From positions 68,642,891 through 68,706,890 of the forward strand of contig NC_134398.1 of assembly GCF_050003625.1 (NCBI RefSeq): a stretch of DNA of 64,000 nucleotides. The letters run 5' to 3'. This document shows positions 25,458-34,070 of the stretch, in pieces (the first letter of the stretch is position 1; each line of letters opens with the position of its first letter). The notes beneath the pieces were generated by a model that saw nothing but the letters and a program-made list of their open reading frames with translations, did not search any database and had not been told where the DNA came from. Source of the DNA: Haematobia irritans. Taxonomy: Eukaryota; Arthropoda; Insecta; Diptera; Muscidae. The translations under genes were made by a program, and so were the position numbers.

Positions 25458-25962
25458 TTTTATAGATCTTCAAAGGTCGATACTTTCAATGAAGTCGTGT
25501 TGTCGTTATAATTAAGTGATTTGACTTAAAAATGGGTATCATAAAATGAAAGAACAAATTTTGGACTAAGGTCAACTTGACTTTAATAATACATTAAAAT
25601 TAATGAAACTGCCTTTAAACTTGTTGCATTTTTGCATCTTGACTACAAGGCAAAAGTCATTCAAAAATAGGATATGTTTTTCAATACTTTATTTTAAAGA
25701 CATTTTTTACTTGAAACATAGCATAATTTCTACTGGAAGTCTTGTTTTTAACGGACATTTTATAGCATATGAAAAAAGCTGAAAAAGCGAAAAATTGAAA
25801 TGTGCTTCGTAGAGTCAAGTACACAAAACCCCATTTAAAAGAGAATTGTGTCTTAAAAGCATCCTTACTTGTATTCTCCGCTTCTTTGGTTCGGAATCAA
25901 TACAAAAATTATTAAAGTGGAGACACAATCTTTGGAACCGGACATGCGTTTTTTTCAGTGTA
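25458..25962 (-). repeat. M1 MITE, reversed
   Basis: Its right boundary is TTTTTTTCAGTG next to TATA. The interior is the reverse of 12632-13286 (GTCTTAAAAGCATCCTTACT; TCGGAATCAATAC). ACAT copy 2 lacks it at the equivalent place (about 21700-21770). Confidence 0.6.
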
Positions 25963-26748
25963 TAGTGCCCTTTCGTTAGTTTTTATGAAGATCCCTTTAA
26001 TTACCTTTGTTTCGATATTTTGACTTACTCGTCCTACGTTCCGATTTGTTTTGACGAAACAATGCGAAAATGATAAACAAAACTCATGCTCTTTTTTTCA
26101 AATGTATTTTATCTTGGTTCCGAATGAGTTTTCTCTCCGAATACTCATTTTAATATTTTACTTAAGCATATACAATTTTTGGCGAAGTCTTATATCACAA
26201 AATATATATTTTTACTCATACTATGTAAATTTATACTTGTTTATATTCACACATAGTATTTTTCCTATATTTAATGAAATTTTCTTTGTGTATATATATT
26301 TGTAATGCGCCAATTGGTTACTTTCATTATTTTACTTCCAGCATACACATTGTCTCTCTTTGTAAACACATATATGTTTATGGGCTATTTCTAAATTAAT
26401 ATATGTTTGCATCCAAGCATATTATATTATATATTATATATTATTTACAAACATTTTATGTCCCAAACATAATATGTTCTAACATATTAAGATATATGTC
26501 CCAAACATATTATGCTAGTTTATGAACATTATATGTTTGCACTCAAAAATATTGTGTTTAAAAATTTGAGTTCCAAACATATAATGTTTATACCCAAACA
26601 TATGAAAAACAGTATTTTTCGTCCGTGCATACATATATATACATGTTTTTGATTGACAACATACAAATGTGATTTTTTGAAGTTTCGTAAATATTGGCAA
26701 ATATTTAATATCTAAAAAGTGATTTCAATTGTCATTGATCAAGAAGAA

Positions 26749-27285
26749 ATGCCACCAACGCGAAGATCAACTATAGGTCGACGTACGCGTAATTCTATCT
26801 ATAGGTTTAATCTTTATTAAGATATATGTCCCAAACATATTATGCTAGTTTATGAACATTATATGTTTGCACTCAAAAATATTGTGTTTAAAAATTTGAG
26901 TTCCAAACATATAATGTTTATACCCAAACATATGAAAAATTCTATCTATAGGTTTAATCAAAGGAGAATACAAAGTGTTGAGGAACGCTCACAACAGAAC
27001 CAAATTCAACTATTACGAAACGCACGTCGTCATACATCTGCATATTCAACTCCATTAAGTCCAACATCGAGACGAACGACACGAACTTCACGTCGTGCTG
27101 CGCAAAATATGGAATATGCTGCTTTCGTTTACAATAGTGAAAATGATTATGGTGAATATGCTATTATTGGTGAAATGACAGTGAGATGTCCACATTGCGA
27201 TGCGGCCAAATTTCAGGGTGAAACTGCTGGCATGTGTTGTGCGAACGGTGAAGTAAAACTGCCAGCATTTGATGTTTTGGATTGA
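26749..27285 (+). pseudogene. Helitron Rep/helicase, N-terminal fragment
   Basis: From ATG at 26749 the frame reads an Arg-rich leader (MPPTRRSTIGRRTR..). It resumes after a 147-bp insertion (26813-26959, which brings a stop) as QRRIQSVEERSQQNQ. It ends with the Cys/His block CPHCDAAKFQGETAGMCC and GEVKLPAFDVLD. That block is the conserved N-terminal zinc-finger-like motif of Helitron proteins, which nick and unwind DNA for rolling-circle transposition. The Rep nuclease and helicase domains are absent: the stop at 27283-27285 is followed at once by the Helitron 3' end. It is a remnant left by internal deletion. Confidence 0.75.
26813..26959 (+). repeat. 147-bp templated insertion copying upstream DNA
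   Basis: About 110 bp (from ATTAAGATATATGTCCC to CATATGAAAAA) duplicates 26487-26597. The 22 bases around AATTCTATCTATAGG are duplicated at both edges (26791 and 26938). Length is a multiple of three, but an in-frame stop is introduced. Confidence 0.8.
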
Positions 27286-27724
27286 CAATATTAAATTTCA
27301 TATTCATAAAATAAACTATAATATTTCATTTCTTCTTTGGTTGGTTGCAACAAAGTGCAACTGTTTCCGCTAGTAAATAAATAAAAATAAATATGTAAAT
27401 TTTGTGTTTTCTTTTCTCAAGTGGCGTCCTTTTTTCGACGACGAAAAAAGTTTTTTCATAAAGATCAAAACATTTTAGGTTGTGACCATGTTCTTTTAAC
27501 TGGAAGAAAAACATTTGACGAATACCATAACATTTTAGATCGTGACCATTGTCTTTTAATGGAAACAAAATTATTTTTATCAATATAATAACATTTTAGA
27601 TGAGGACAATTTTATTTTTCTTAAAACCATGTTCACTGAGCCAACATGGTTACATGGTCGCCGCAAAAATAGCTCCTATCATATTATTTTGCTCTTCGAA
27701 TATGATTATGACAATCATGTTTCT

Positions 27725-27890
27725 TCTCTGCGTCTACTTCCCAAAATGATTTCAATTCCTTTTTCTCCTTCTTCTGTTTGCGTCATCTGTTGAAAAAATG
27801 TGGGTCCCCGAATAGAATTTAATGCGTTTCTTTTGACGTCGGGCAATTCGAGAAGATATTCTTGTATTTGTTTCCACATTTCATTGTAGG
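27725..27890 (-). pseudogene. Unidentified coding-like remnant
   Basis: The minus strand reads about 55 codons without a stop, including YNEMWKQIQEYLLELPDVKR and FFQQMTQTEEGEKG. The composition looks protein-coding and is unlike the AT-rich surroundings. It ends at a stop near 27725. It may be an exon of the lost P-element transposase. No function is assigned. Confidence 0.4.
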
Positions 27891-28342
27891 GATAAACAAT
27901 AATAATATTTGTAAAATTACATAAGTTTTAAAATATGAAAATTTCATTAGAATAATATTATGAAATACTAAAGAATTTAGCATGGACTAATTTTACTTTG
28001 TAAAATATTCGAATATGACTTTCGCAATTCAACAAAAGTCACATTTGGATTAAAATTTAAGAAACTTAAAAGCTTTATATCACTTAAAATGTATATTAGT
28101 TTAAGATGTATATTAGTTTCATTTTAATTGTACTTTTGTGTAACTGTAACAATATGTAAGTCATATTAGCTCCGTTTGCTTACTCGATAAATTATGATTA
28201 CTATCACGAATTTTTACTGGAAGTACTTCGTTTACACTAAAAATAACATTTTCCCTGTAACATCCTGCAGGATGTAGCACACCGTTATCGGCTGGTTTTA
28301 ATCATCAACAAATCCAATGTGCGATTTATTGTACAATATCAC

Positions 28343-28757
28343 ACAGAAAAAATATTTCCAATTAAAATGTTTATTGAAATTTAAAATTTTTCAATTAATA
28401 AATTAATTGATACAATAAACTTTTTAATCAATATAGACACATTAATTTAATTAGGTCAATGATTGACAATTTTTAGTAAAAAAAATAATTGATACAATTA
28501 ACTTTTTAATCAAAATCGGAAGAATAAGTCAGTTAAAAAAATGGTAGGATTTTTTTTTAATTTTTTATTAAAAATTTAAATTTGCTAATGAAATCAATAA
28601 ATTTTTCAATCAAGTATTTTGTTATGCCCAACTAAAACTGTGATTTATACTATCATTTTTGTGATTGAAGATATTTCAATAAAAAAAATTAATTGGATAA
28701 ATTAATTTCGTGATTGAATCACAAAATTTTTTGAATTTTTTTGTGTGCACACAGAAG
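28343..28757. repeat. L MITE copy
   Basis: CACAGAAAAAATATTTCC at the left and TTTTTTTGTGTGCACAC at the right. The interior is rich in TTAATTGA words and includes TGATTTATACTATCATTTTT. It interrupts hAT copy 2. Confidence 0.65.
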
Positions 28758-29876
28758 TGTATTAGAAAATATCAAAATCTTTCGTTTGGTTTAAAACCGG
28801 TGAATTAATGATAAATACGAGAACGTGTACATTTTCGGTAATTTTACCCAAGAGGGTAAAATCCATTCTTACTGTCTTGCAAGTTATACTGAATAACTTT
28901 TATTAGAAAATTACGTAAACAAACCTATTGCTGTCTATTTTTCGTAAATGTAATTCTATTTCTTTCACAATCTGCAGATTTGTTTTTATCGCGCTTATAA
29001 TAATGTTTTTATCCTATCAATACGATTTTTTTTTGTATTTTTTGATGTTAAAAAAATAATACCACATTCAAAACTTTATTTCCTTCATTTTTTCTTGCAT
29101 ACACTGAAAAATAGCATACCCGAATCCAAAGACTTTACCTTTACACTATTTTTTATATTGATCCCTAGCCAAATTTGAATTTATTTGTTGTTTTTTCAGC
29201 TTTTCATGAGCTATCAAAGTCCTTTAAAAATGTGCTAACAAACGTGACAACAAATTCAGACTCGACTTCAAGTAGAAATTATACTATGTATCAAGTAAAA
29301 AACGTCTTTAAAATAAAGTATTGAAAAGCATCTTCTACACGGACGAAAAAGACTATATTTCATACGTTTGGGTGTAAAATGCTTGGAACTCAAATTTTTA
29401 GAACATTATTTTAAGGTCAAGCATGCTCATGAACTAGCATAACATGTTTGTGACATGTGTGGATTCAAACATATATTAATTTAGAAATTGCCTATAAACA
29501 TATATGTGTTTAGAAAGAGAGACCCAGAGAGTATGCTGCAAGTAAGAAAAAGGAAGTAATCAATTGGCGCCTTAAAAATATATACACACAAAGAAAATTT
29601 CATTAAAAGTTTTTTTTTTTCTACCAGTGTATGCCTAAGGTGAAACATAATATGTTTCAACAATACAAACAATATTTTGTTTGGACCAATCCTGAAAATA
29701 TATATGCTTGAAGAAAATAGGTTTGGGCGTATATGTGTGTAAATATAACCATAGCGATAGGCGGTAGGCGAAACATTTTTGCCGCAACGGCAAATACAAT
29801 AAGCTTGACGGCGAATAATTCCCTTTTTCACGTTTCCTAGCGTTTTTGTTGTCAATACAGCATGCTTTGACAATAT

Positions 29877-30474
29877 TGTTACGTTTTTATATTTAGGCGT
29901 TTTTAATTACCCGACAATTAAAACACAGTTCTTCTAAATAACGACAATCTACAATTTATTTACTATGACTTCACACTTTACAATTCGTTCACACTGAAGT
30001 TATTCGTTTGACGCTTTAATTAAGACAGACTCGTTAGCAGCATGCGAGCGCTTTTATATATGACGGTGTGGCAATACGAGAACATTCTGGTAGCACTACA
30101 ATATTCTGGCAACGCCAGAACATTCTTAGACAATGCTAGAAGGATCTACGACCATTAAGTAATTCGTCTGGTGGCTGCCAAACACATACACACTCACATA
30201 GATATATGCTCGCATTACTACAACAACAATGACAATAGACAATGAGATGAGAATGCAGAATAACAAAGCAAAGGGGTTGCTATTCTATGAGAGAGTAAGA
30301 ACTAACATTTCGGTAAGCAAACAAAAGAACATAAAAGAAATTCAGGAAAATACTAGAAAATGAATAGATGATTCCAACAAGTGATAGCGAAGTTTTATCG
30401 TTACAATTTGAAATTTTAAATTAACGGAAACTAATTTAAATAAACTTATATCTATAATTATCAAATTCGTAACA
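29877..30474 (-). repeat. gypsy 3' LTR
   Basis: 598 bp; the minus strand starts TGTTACGAATTTG. The PPT lies directly upstream (30475-30489, AAGCGGGAGGCAG in element sense). It differs from the other LTR in the initiator (TCTGT instead of TCAGT) and near the outer end. Confidence 0.95.
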
Positions 30475-30485
30475 CTGCCTCCCGC

Positions 30486-33400
30486 TTAAGCCTGTTCGTC
30501 CCGAACAGGCACAGAACCTGTTCCGTAAGGAGCCAATCGTTCCAGATGTACAACTTTCATCTTTGATCTAGGGCTGTCGTCCTTCTGAATCCGGTATACA
30601 ACATCATTGATCTTCTTGATGACTTTGTATGGGCCTTCCCACTGTGTTTGCAGTTTAGGACACAATCCTTTCTTTCGTTGCGGGTTAAATAGCAGAACCA
30701 ATTCTTCTTCTTGGAAGCCCTCAGTATTTACAGCACGATCGTATCTCGCCTTCATTCTGTTGCTGACCATTCTTATTTTGTTGCGCACTGATTCGTGAAC
30801 TTCACCGAAAGTGTTTGGGATGTCGTTTCTGTTTTCTTCCATGGCGAGCTCATTAGGTTTAGCGCCGAATATCAGATCTCCAGGCAACTTCAACTCAGTT
30901 CCGAATAGAACATTGGCCGGTGTTCGCGAGGTGGAATCATGAATGGCAGATCTATACGACAGCAAAAACTTTGGTATATGCTCGTCCCAGTCCCTCTGGC
31001 CGTTGTCCACTACTTTTCGAAGATGTTCCTCCAGAGTGCGATTAAACCTTTCTACCATGCCATCGGATTGTGGATGTAATGGCGTAGTCCTCGTTTTCTT
31101 GATACCAAGGGATTCACACATCTCTTTGAATATGGCCGATTCAAAATTTCTTCCCTGGTCTGAGTGAATCTCGGACGGCACACCGTAGCGACATATCCAG
31201 TTTTTGTTGACCACATCCACAATCGTTTTTGCCTCTTGGTTTGGAATTGCATACACCTCCGGCCATTTGCTGAAGTAATCCATGACCACAAGGACATAAC
31301 GGTTTCCAGAATCACTTACTGGGAAAGGGCCTGCCACGTCCATTGCTATTCTTTCAAACGGGGCTCCTGGTCTATATTCTTGCATAGGACCTCGACTTTT
31401 CCTTGTTGGACCTTTCGCCTTCATGCACTTCTCGCAATTGGCTACCCATTCAGCAATTGATTTCTGGCATCCAACCCAGTAGAATCGTTGCTTCACTTTC
31501 TCGGCGGTTTTGGTTATTCCCAGATGACCTCCACTGGGACCATTATGGAACTCCGCCAAAACGTCTCTTATTTTGGAATCTGGAACGATGATCAAATTTC
31601 GGCTGCTCTTGCCATCTTCGCTTTCCCATTTACGTTGCAGGGATCCATTGACTAGAACTAAACTATCCCATTGAGCCCAGTATGATTTCATAAGTGGACT
31701 TTCGGCTGCGATGTCTTTCTTACTGGGCTTCTTGTTCTCTTCCTTTGCCGAAATAATTTTGTTCAAAATGGGATCTTTACGCTGTTCTGTTGGCCAGTCC
31801 ACTCCAGATTCGATGTGTAACAGCCGAATATCAACAATCTCTTCCTTATGTTCAGCTTTCGAGCAGTGCTTGCATTCTATACTGCAAGGTCGACGTGACA
31901 AAGCGTCAGCGTTACCGTGTTTTCCACCTTTTCTATGCTCGATACTGAAATTATAGCTTTGGAGCCTCTCGATCCAACGTGCCAGTTGAGCTTCCGGATT
32001 CTTGAATTGGAGCAACCATCGTAGAGCTGAGTGATCAGTCCTGAGCAAGAAGTGTTGTCCATACAAATATTTATGATAATGTTTTACACCCTCTATGACG
32101 GCTAGCAGCTCTCGTCGCGTTACACAGTAGTTCTTTTCGGGCTTGGACAACGTTCGGCTGAAATATCCGATGACCTTCTCCTTGCCGTCTATCTGTTGGG
32201 ATAGCACACCTCCAATACCATGCGCGCTAGCATCTGTATCCAAAACAAATTTTTCGCCCGGAATAGGATACGCTAGAACAGGAGCTGAACATAAAAGTTC
32301 TTTTAAATGTTGGAATGAATCCTCCTGTTTGTCGCTCCACTGGAACTTCTGACCTTTTTGCGTCAATTTATGGAGACTAGCGGCGATGCTGGCGAAGTTT
32401 GGGACGAATCGTCGATAATATGTACATAACCCAAGGAAACTTCTTAATTCGTGGAGATTTTGGGGTCGTGGCCAATCTCTGACAGCTTGGATTTTGTCTT
32501 CATCGGTGGATATGCCCTCTGCAGTCACATGATGACCCAGGTATTTAACTTCCCGCTGGAAAAGGGAGCATTTCTTTGCGTTAAGGCGTAGACCAGCGGC
32601 TGACAATTGCTGGATAACGTCTTTCAAGTTCTTAAGGTGCTCGTCAAATGTTTTGCCCATCACTATGATGTCGTCCAAGTATATCAAGCACGACTTCCAG
32701 TGCAACCCCTTCAGTACCCGCTCCATCAATCTTTCGAAGGTAGCCGGAGCGTTGCAGAGCCCGAACGGCATTACATTGAATTGCCAGAGACCGCCATTAA
32801 CGCCAAAAGCCGTCTTTTCCTTGTCTTTCTCGGCGATCTCTACTTGCCAATATCCACTCTGCAAATCAAGCGTAGAAAACCATGTTGTTCCGGCTAGTGT
32901 GTCCAACGTGTCATCAATGCGTGGAAGCGGATAACTGTCCTTTTTGGTGACTTCATTCAGTTTTCTGTAGTCCACGCAGAATCGGGTACTTCCATCTTTC
33001 TTTTTGACCAGCACAACTGGGGAACACCAAGGACTTGATGATGGCTCGATCACTCCGCTCTCCGCCATTTCCTTTATGAGCTTTTGAACTTCGTCTCTTT
33101 TTGCCAGGGGAACACTTCGTGGTGCCTGTTTTATGGGCCTTTCTTCTGCGGTTTTAATTTCATGTTTCACTACAGATGTTCTTCCTTGATTTCCCTTTTC
33201 AGAAGCAAAAGCAGAGGCGTTTTTCCACAACAATTGCTTGGCTTTATTTCTCTCTGACGGCGATAGATGACGTGTCCAAGCCTCGAAATACCCTTCTAGA
33301 TGTTTTCTCACTGCTCCATGTGTCTTTGGTGAGTTGCCTTCCAAATTGACTATTGCCTCGGCTGGTGTACATTTGCCAATGTCAGAAAATTTTACAATTT

Positions 33401-34070
33401 GCTCATGATTGTCAGACAAGTTCAAGACACGAACTGGTATTAGTCTCTCTTCGTTCGTTGTTACCAGGGCATTTGCTATCAAGATGTTGTTGCTTTTGTT
33501 TTCTGCTGGTTCAACAACCCACAATTGGCCGACTTCACAATCTCCATTCATAGAAACCCATATAATTGCTTCGGCATTCGGTGGTATAGACTCTGACTGG
33601 CTCGTTGTCAAACGTCTGACAGGTGTATTCTCGTCGTATCCCACGTTTACCGTTATTTCGGCATCGCACCATGTCATTACACGACGCTTCATATCCAGAT
33701 TGAGGCCAAAAGCAATCATGAAATCCGCTCCAATTATAACTTCGTCTACTATATCGGCCACAATGAAATCATAAGTAACGGATTTGTTAGCAATAGTTAA
33801 TTTTACGGCGACCTTTCCATATACGGTTGCGTGTTCCCCTGTAGCCGTGCGTAGCTTGACTCCAATCAGTGGTGTAACTTTTCCTTTTACTAAATCAGAT
33901 CTAATGATAGACTTTGATGCACCAGTATCCAACGTCAAAGTACGCTTGTCGCCATTAATAACACCCGCAATAGTTAAATTGTTATTTTTCTGTTGAACTA
34001 TTGCTATGGAGATGGTGGGGCCATCGTCTGTGGGAGCCAGCTCTTGCCCCGCTGAACTAGCTCGATTTAG
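30486..34070 (-). CDS. pol: gypsy Pol polyprotein (PR-RT-RH-IN)
   Basis: This is the -1 frame entered at the slippery site, open for about 1195 codons to a stop overlapping the polypurine tract. The aspartic protease has LDTGAS at about 33935-33910. The reverse transcriptase has FCVDYRKLNE and the YLDD box at 32670-32683. RNase H has TDASAHGIGG. Integrase has the zinc-binding GGHLGITKTA..CEKCMKAKG and a D,D-E core (MDVAGPF, SDQGRNF, MVERFNRTLEEH), then a GPY/F-like module (TQWEGPYKV). These enzymes process the polyprotein, copy the RNA and insert the cDNA. The C-terminus has no chromodomain that I can see. No ATG is needed: the frame has no early Met, which fits expression by frameshift. Confidence 0.95.
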   Translation of the reverse strand, partial: LNRASSAGQELAPTDDGPTISIAIVQQKNNNLTIAGVINGDKRTLTLDTGASKSIIRSDLVKGKVTPLIGVKLRTATGEHATVYGKVAVKLTIANKSVTYDFIVADIVDEVIIGADFMIAFGLNLDMKRRVMTWCDAEITVNVGYDENTPVRRLTTSQSESIPPNAEAIIWVSMNGDCEVGQLWVVEPAENKSNNILIANALVTTNEERLIPVRVLNLSDNHEQIVKFSDIGKCTPAEAIVNLEGNSPKTHGAVRKHLEGYFEAWTRHLSPSERNKAKQLLWKNASAFASEKGNQGRTSVVKHEIKTAEERPIKQAPRSVPLAKRDEVQKLIKEMAESGVIEPSSSPWCSPVVLVKKKDGSTRFCVDYRKLNEVTKKDSYPLPRIDDTLDTLAGTTWFSTLDLQSGYWQVEIAEKDKEKTAFGVNGGLWQFNVMPFGLCNAPATFERLMERVLKGLHWKSCLIYLDDIIVMGKTFDEHLKNLKDVIQQLSAAGLRLNAKKCSLFQREVKYLGHHVTAEGISTDEDKIQAVRDWPRPQNLHELRSFLGLCTYYRRFVPNFASIAASLHKLTQKGQKFQWSDKQEDSFQHLKELLCSAPVLAYPIPGEKFVLDTDASAHGIGGVLSQQIDGKEKVIGYFSRTLSKPEKNYCVTRRELLAVIEGVKHYHKYLYGQHFLLRTDHSALRWLLQFKNPEAQLARWIERLQSYNFSIEHRKGGKHGNADALSRRPCSIECKHCSKAEHKEEIVDIRLLHIESGVDWPTEQRKDPILNKIISAKEENKKPSKKDIAAESPLMKSYWAQWDSLVLVNGSLQRKWESEDGKSSRNLIIVPDSKIRDVLAEFHNGPSGGHLGITKTAEKVKQRFYWVGCQKSIAEWVANCEKCMKAKGPTRKSRGPMQEYRPGAPFERIAMDVAGPFPVSDSGNRYVLVVMDYFSKWPEVYAIPNQEAKTIVDVVNKNWICRYGVPSEIHSDQGRNFESAIFKEMCESLGIKKTRTTPLHPQSDGMVERFNRTLEEHLRKVVDNGQRDWDEHIPKFLLSYRSAIHDSTSRTPANVLFGTELKLPGDLIFGAKPNELAMEENRNDIPNTFGEVHESVRNKIRMVSNRMKARYDRAVNTEGFQEEELVLLFNPQRKKGLCPKLQTQWEGPYKVIKKINDVVYRIQKDDSPRSKMKVVHLERLAPYGTGSVPVRDEQA

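Larger units (their letters stand above)
24006..26627 (+). mobile_element. ACAT element copy 3
   Basis: It starts CACCCTCAAAAAAAAATCGC and ends GTCCGTG, with CA on both sides. Module A (minus) lies at about 24441-24521 and module B (plus) at about 24655-24730 (GGGTTCGATCC). It is longer than copies 1 and 2 because of extra ACATATA arm sequence and an M1 MITE (25458-25962). Confidence 0.7.
23669..27373 (+). mobile_element. Helitron (canonical ends), non-autonomous
   Basis: The 5' end is TCTATATATATATATAAAAAG, in two parts TCTATATATATA and TATAAAAAG, preceded by host A (23668). The 3' end is CTAG (27370-27373), followed by host T. A hairpin GTTGCAACAAAGTGCAAC (27344-27361) lies 8 bases before CTAG. 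There is no target duplication. P copy 1 shows the undisturbed site GTTTA^TAAATAAAT at 20391/20392. These are the classical Helitron hallmarks. It keeps the first part of a Rep/helicase gene (26749-27285) and hosts ACAT copy 3. Without that insert it is only about 1.1 kb. Confidence 0.88.
22463..27740. mobile_element. P element copy 2 (split by a Helitron)
   Basis: The left end GGACATTGTTGCCGCATCC matches the terminal repeat of the short P at 55959-57300. P-specific blocks continue to 23668, and resume at 27374 (TAAATAAATAAAAATAAATA) through CATTTTAGATGAGGACAATT near 27590 to about 27740. The interior has no intact gene; see the remnant at 27725. Confidence 0.6.

Noticed and set aside
29481..29873. 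A 130-residue minus-strand frame next to the gypsy LTR, considered as an envelope gene
   Set aside because: It spans ACAT and TIR-element sequence outside the LTR, with no signal peptide-furin-fusion layout; the gypsy has no env.
30607..33996. Plus-strand frames opposite gypsy pol
   Set aside because: They are antisense shadows of the Pol coding sequence with no motifs of their own.
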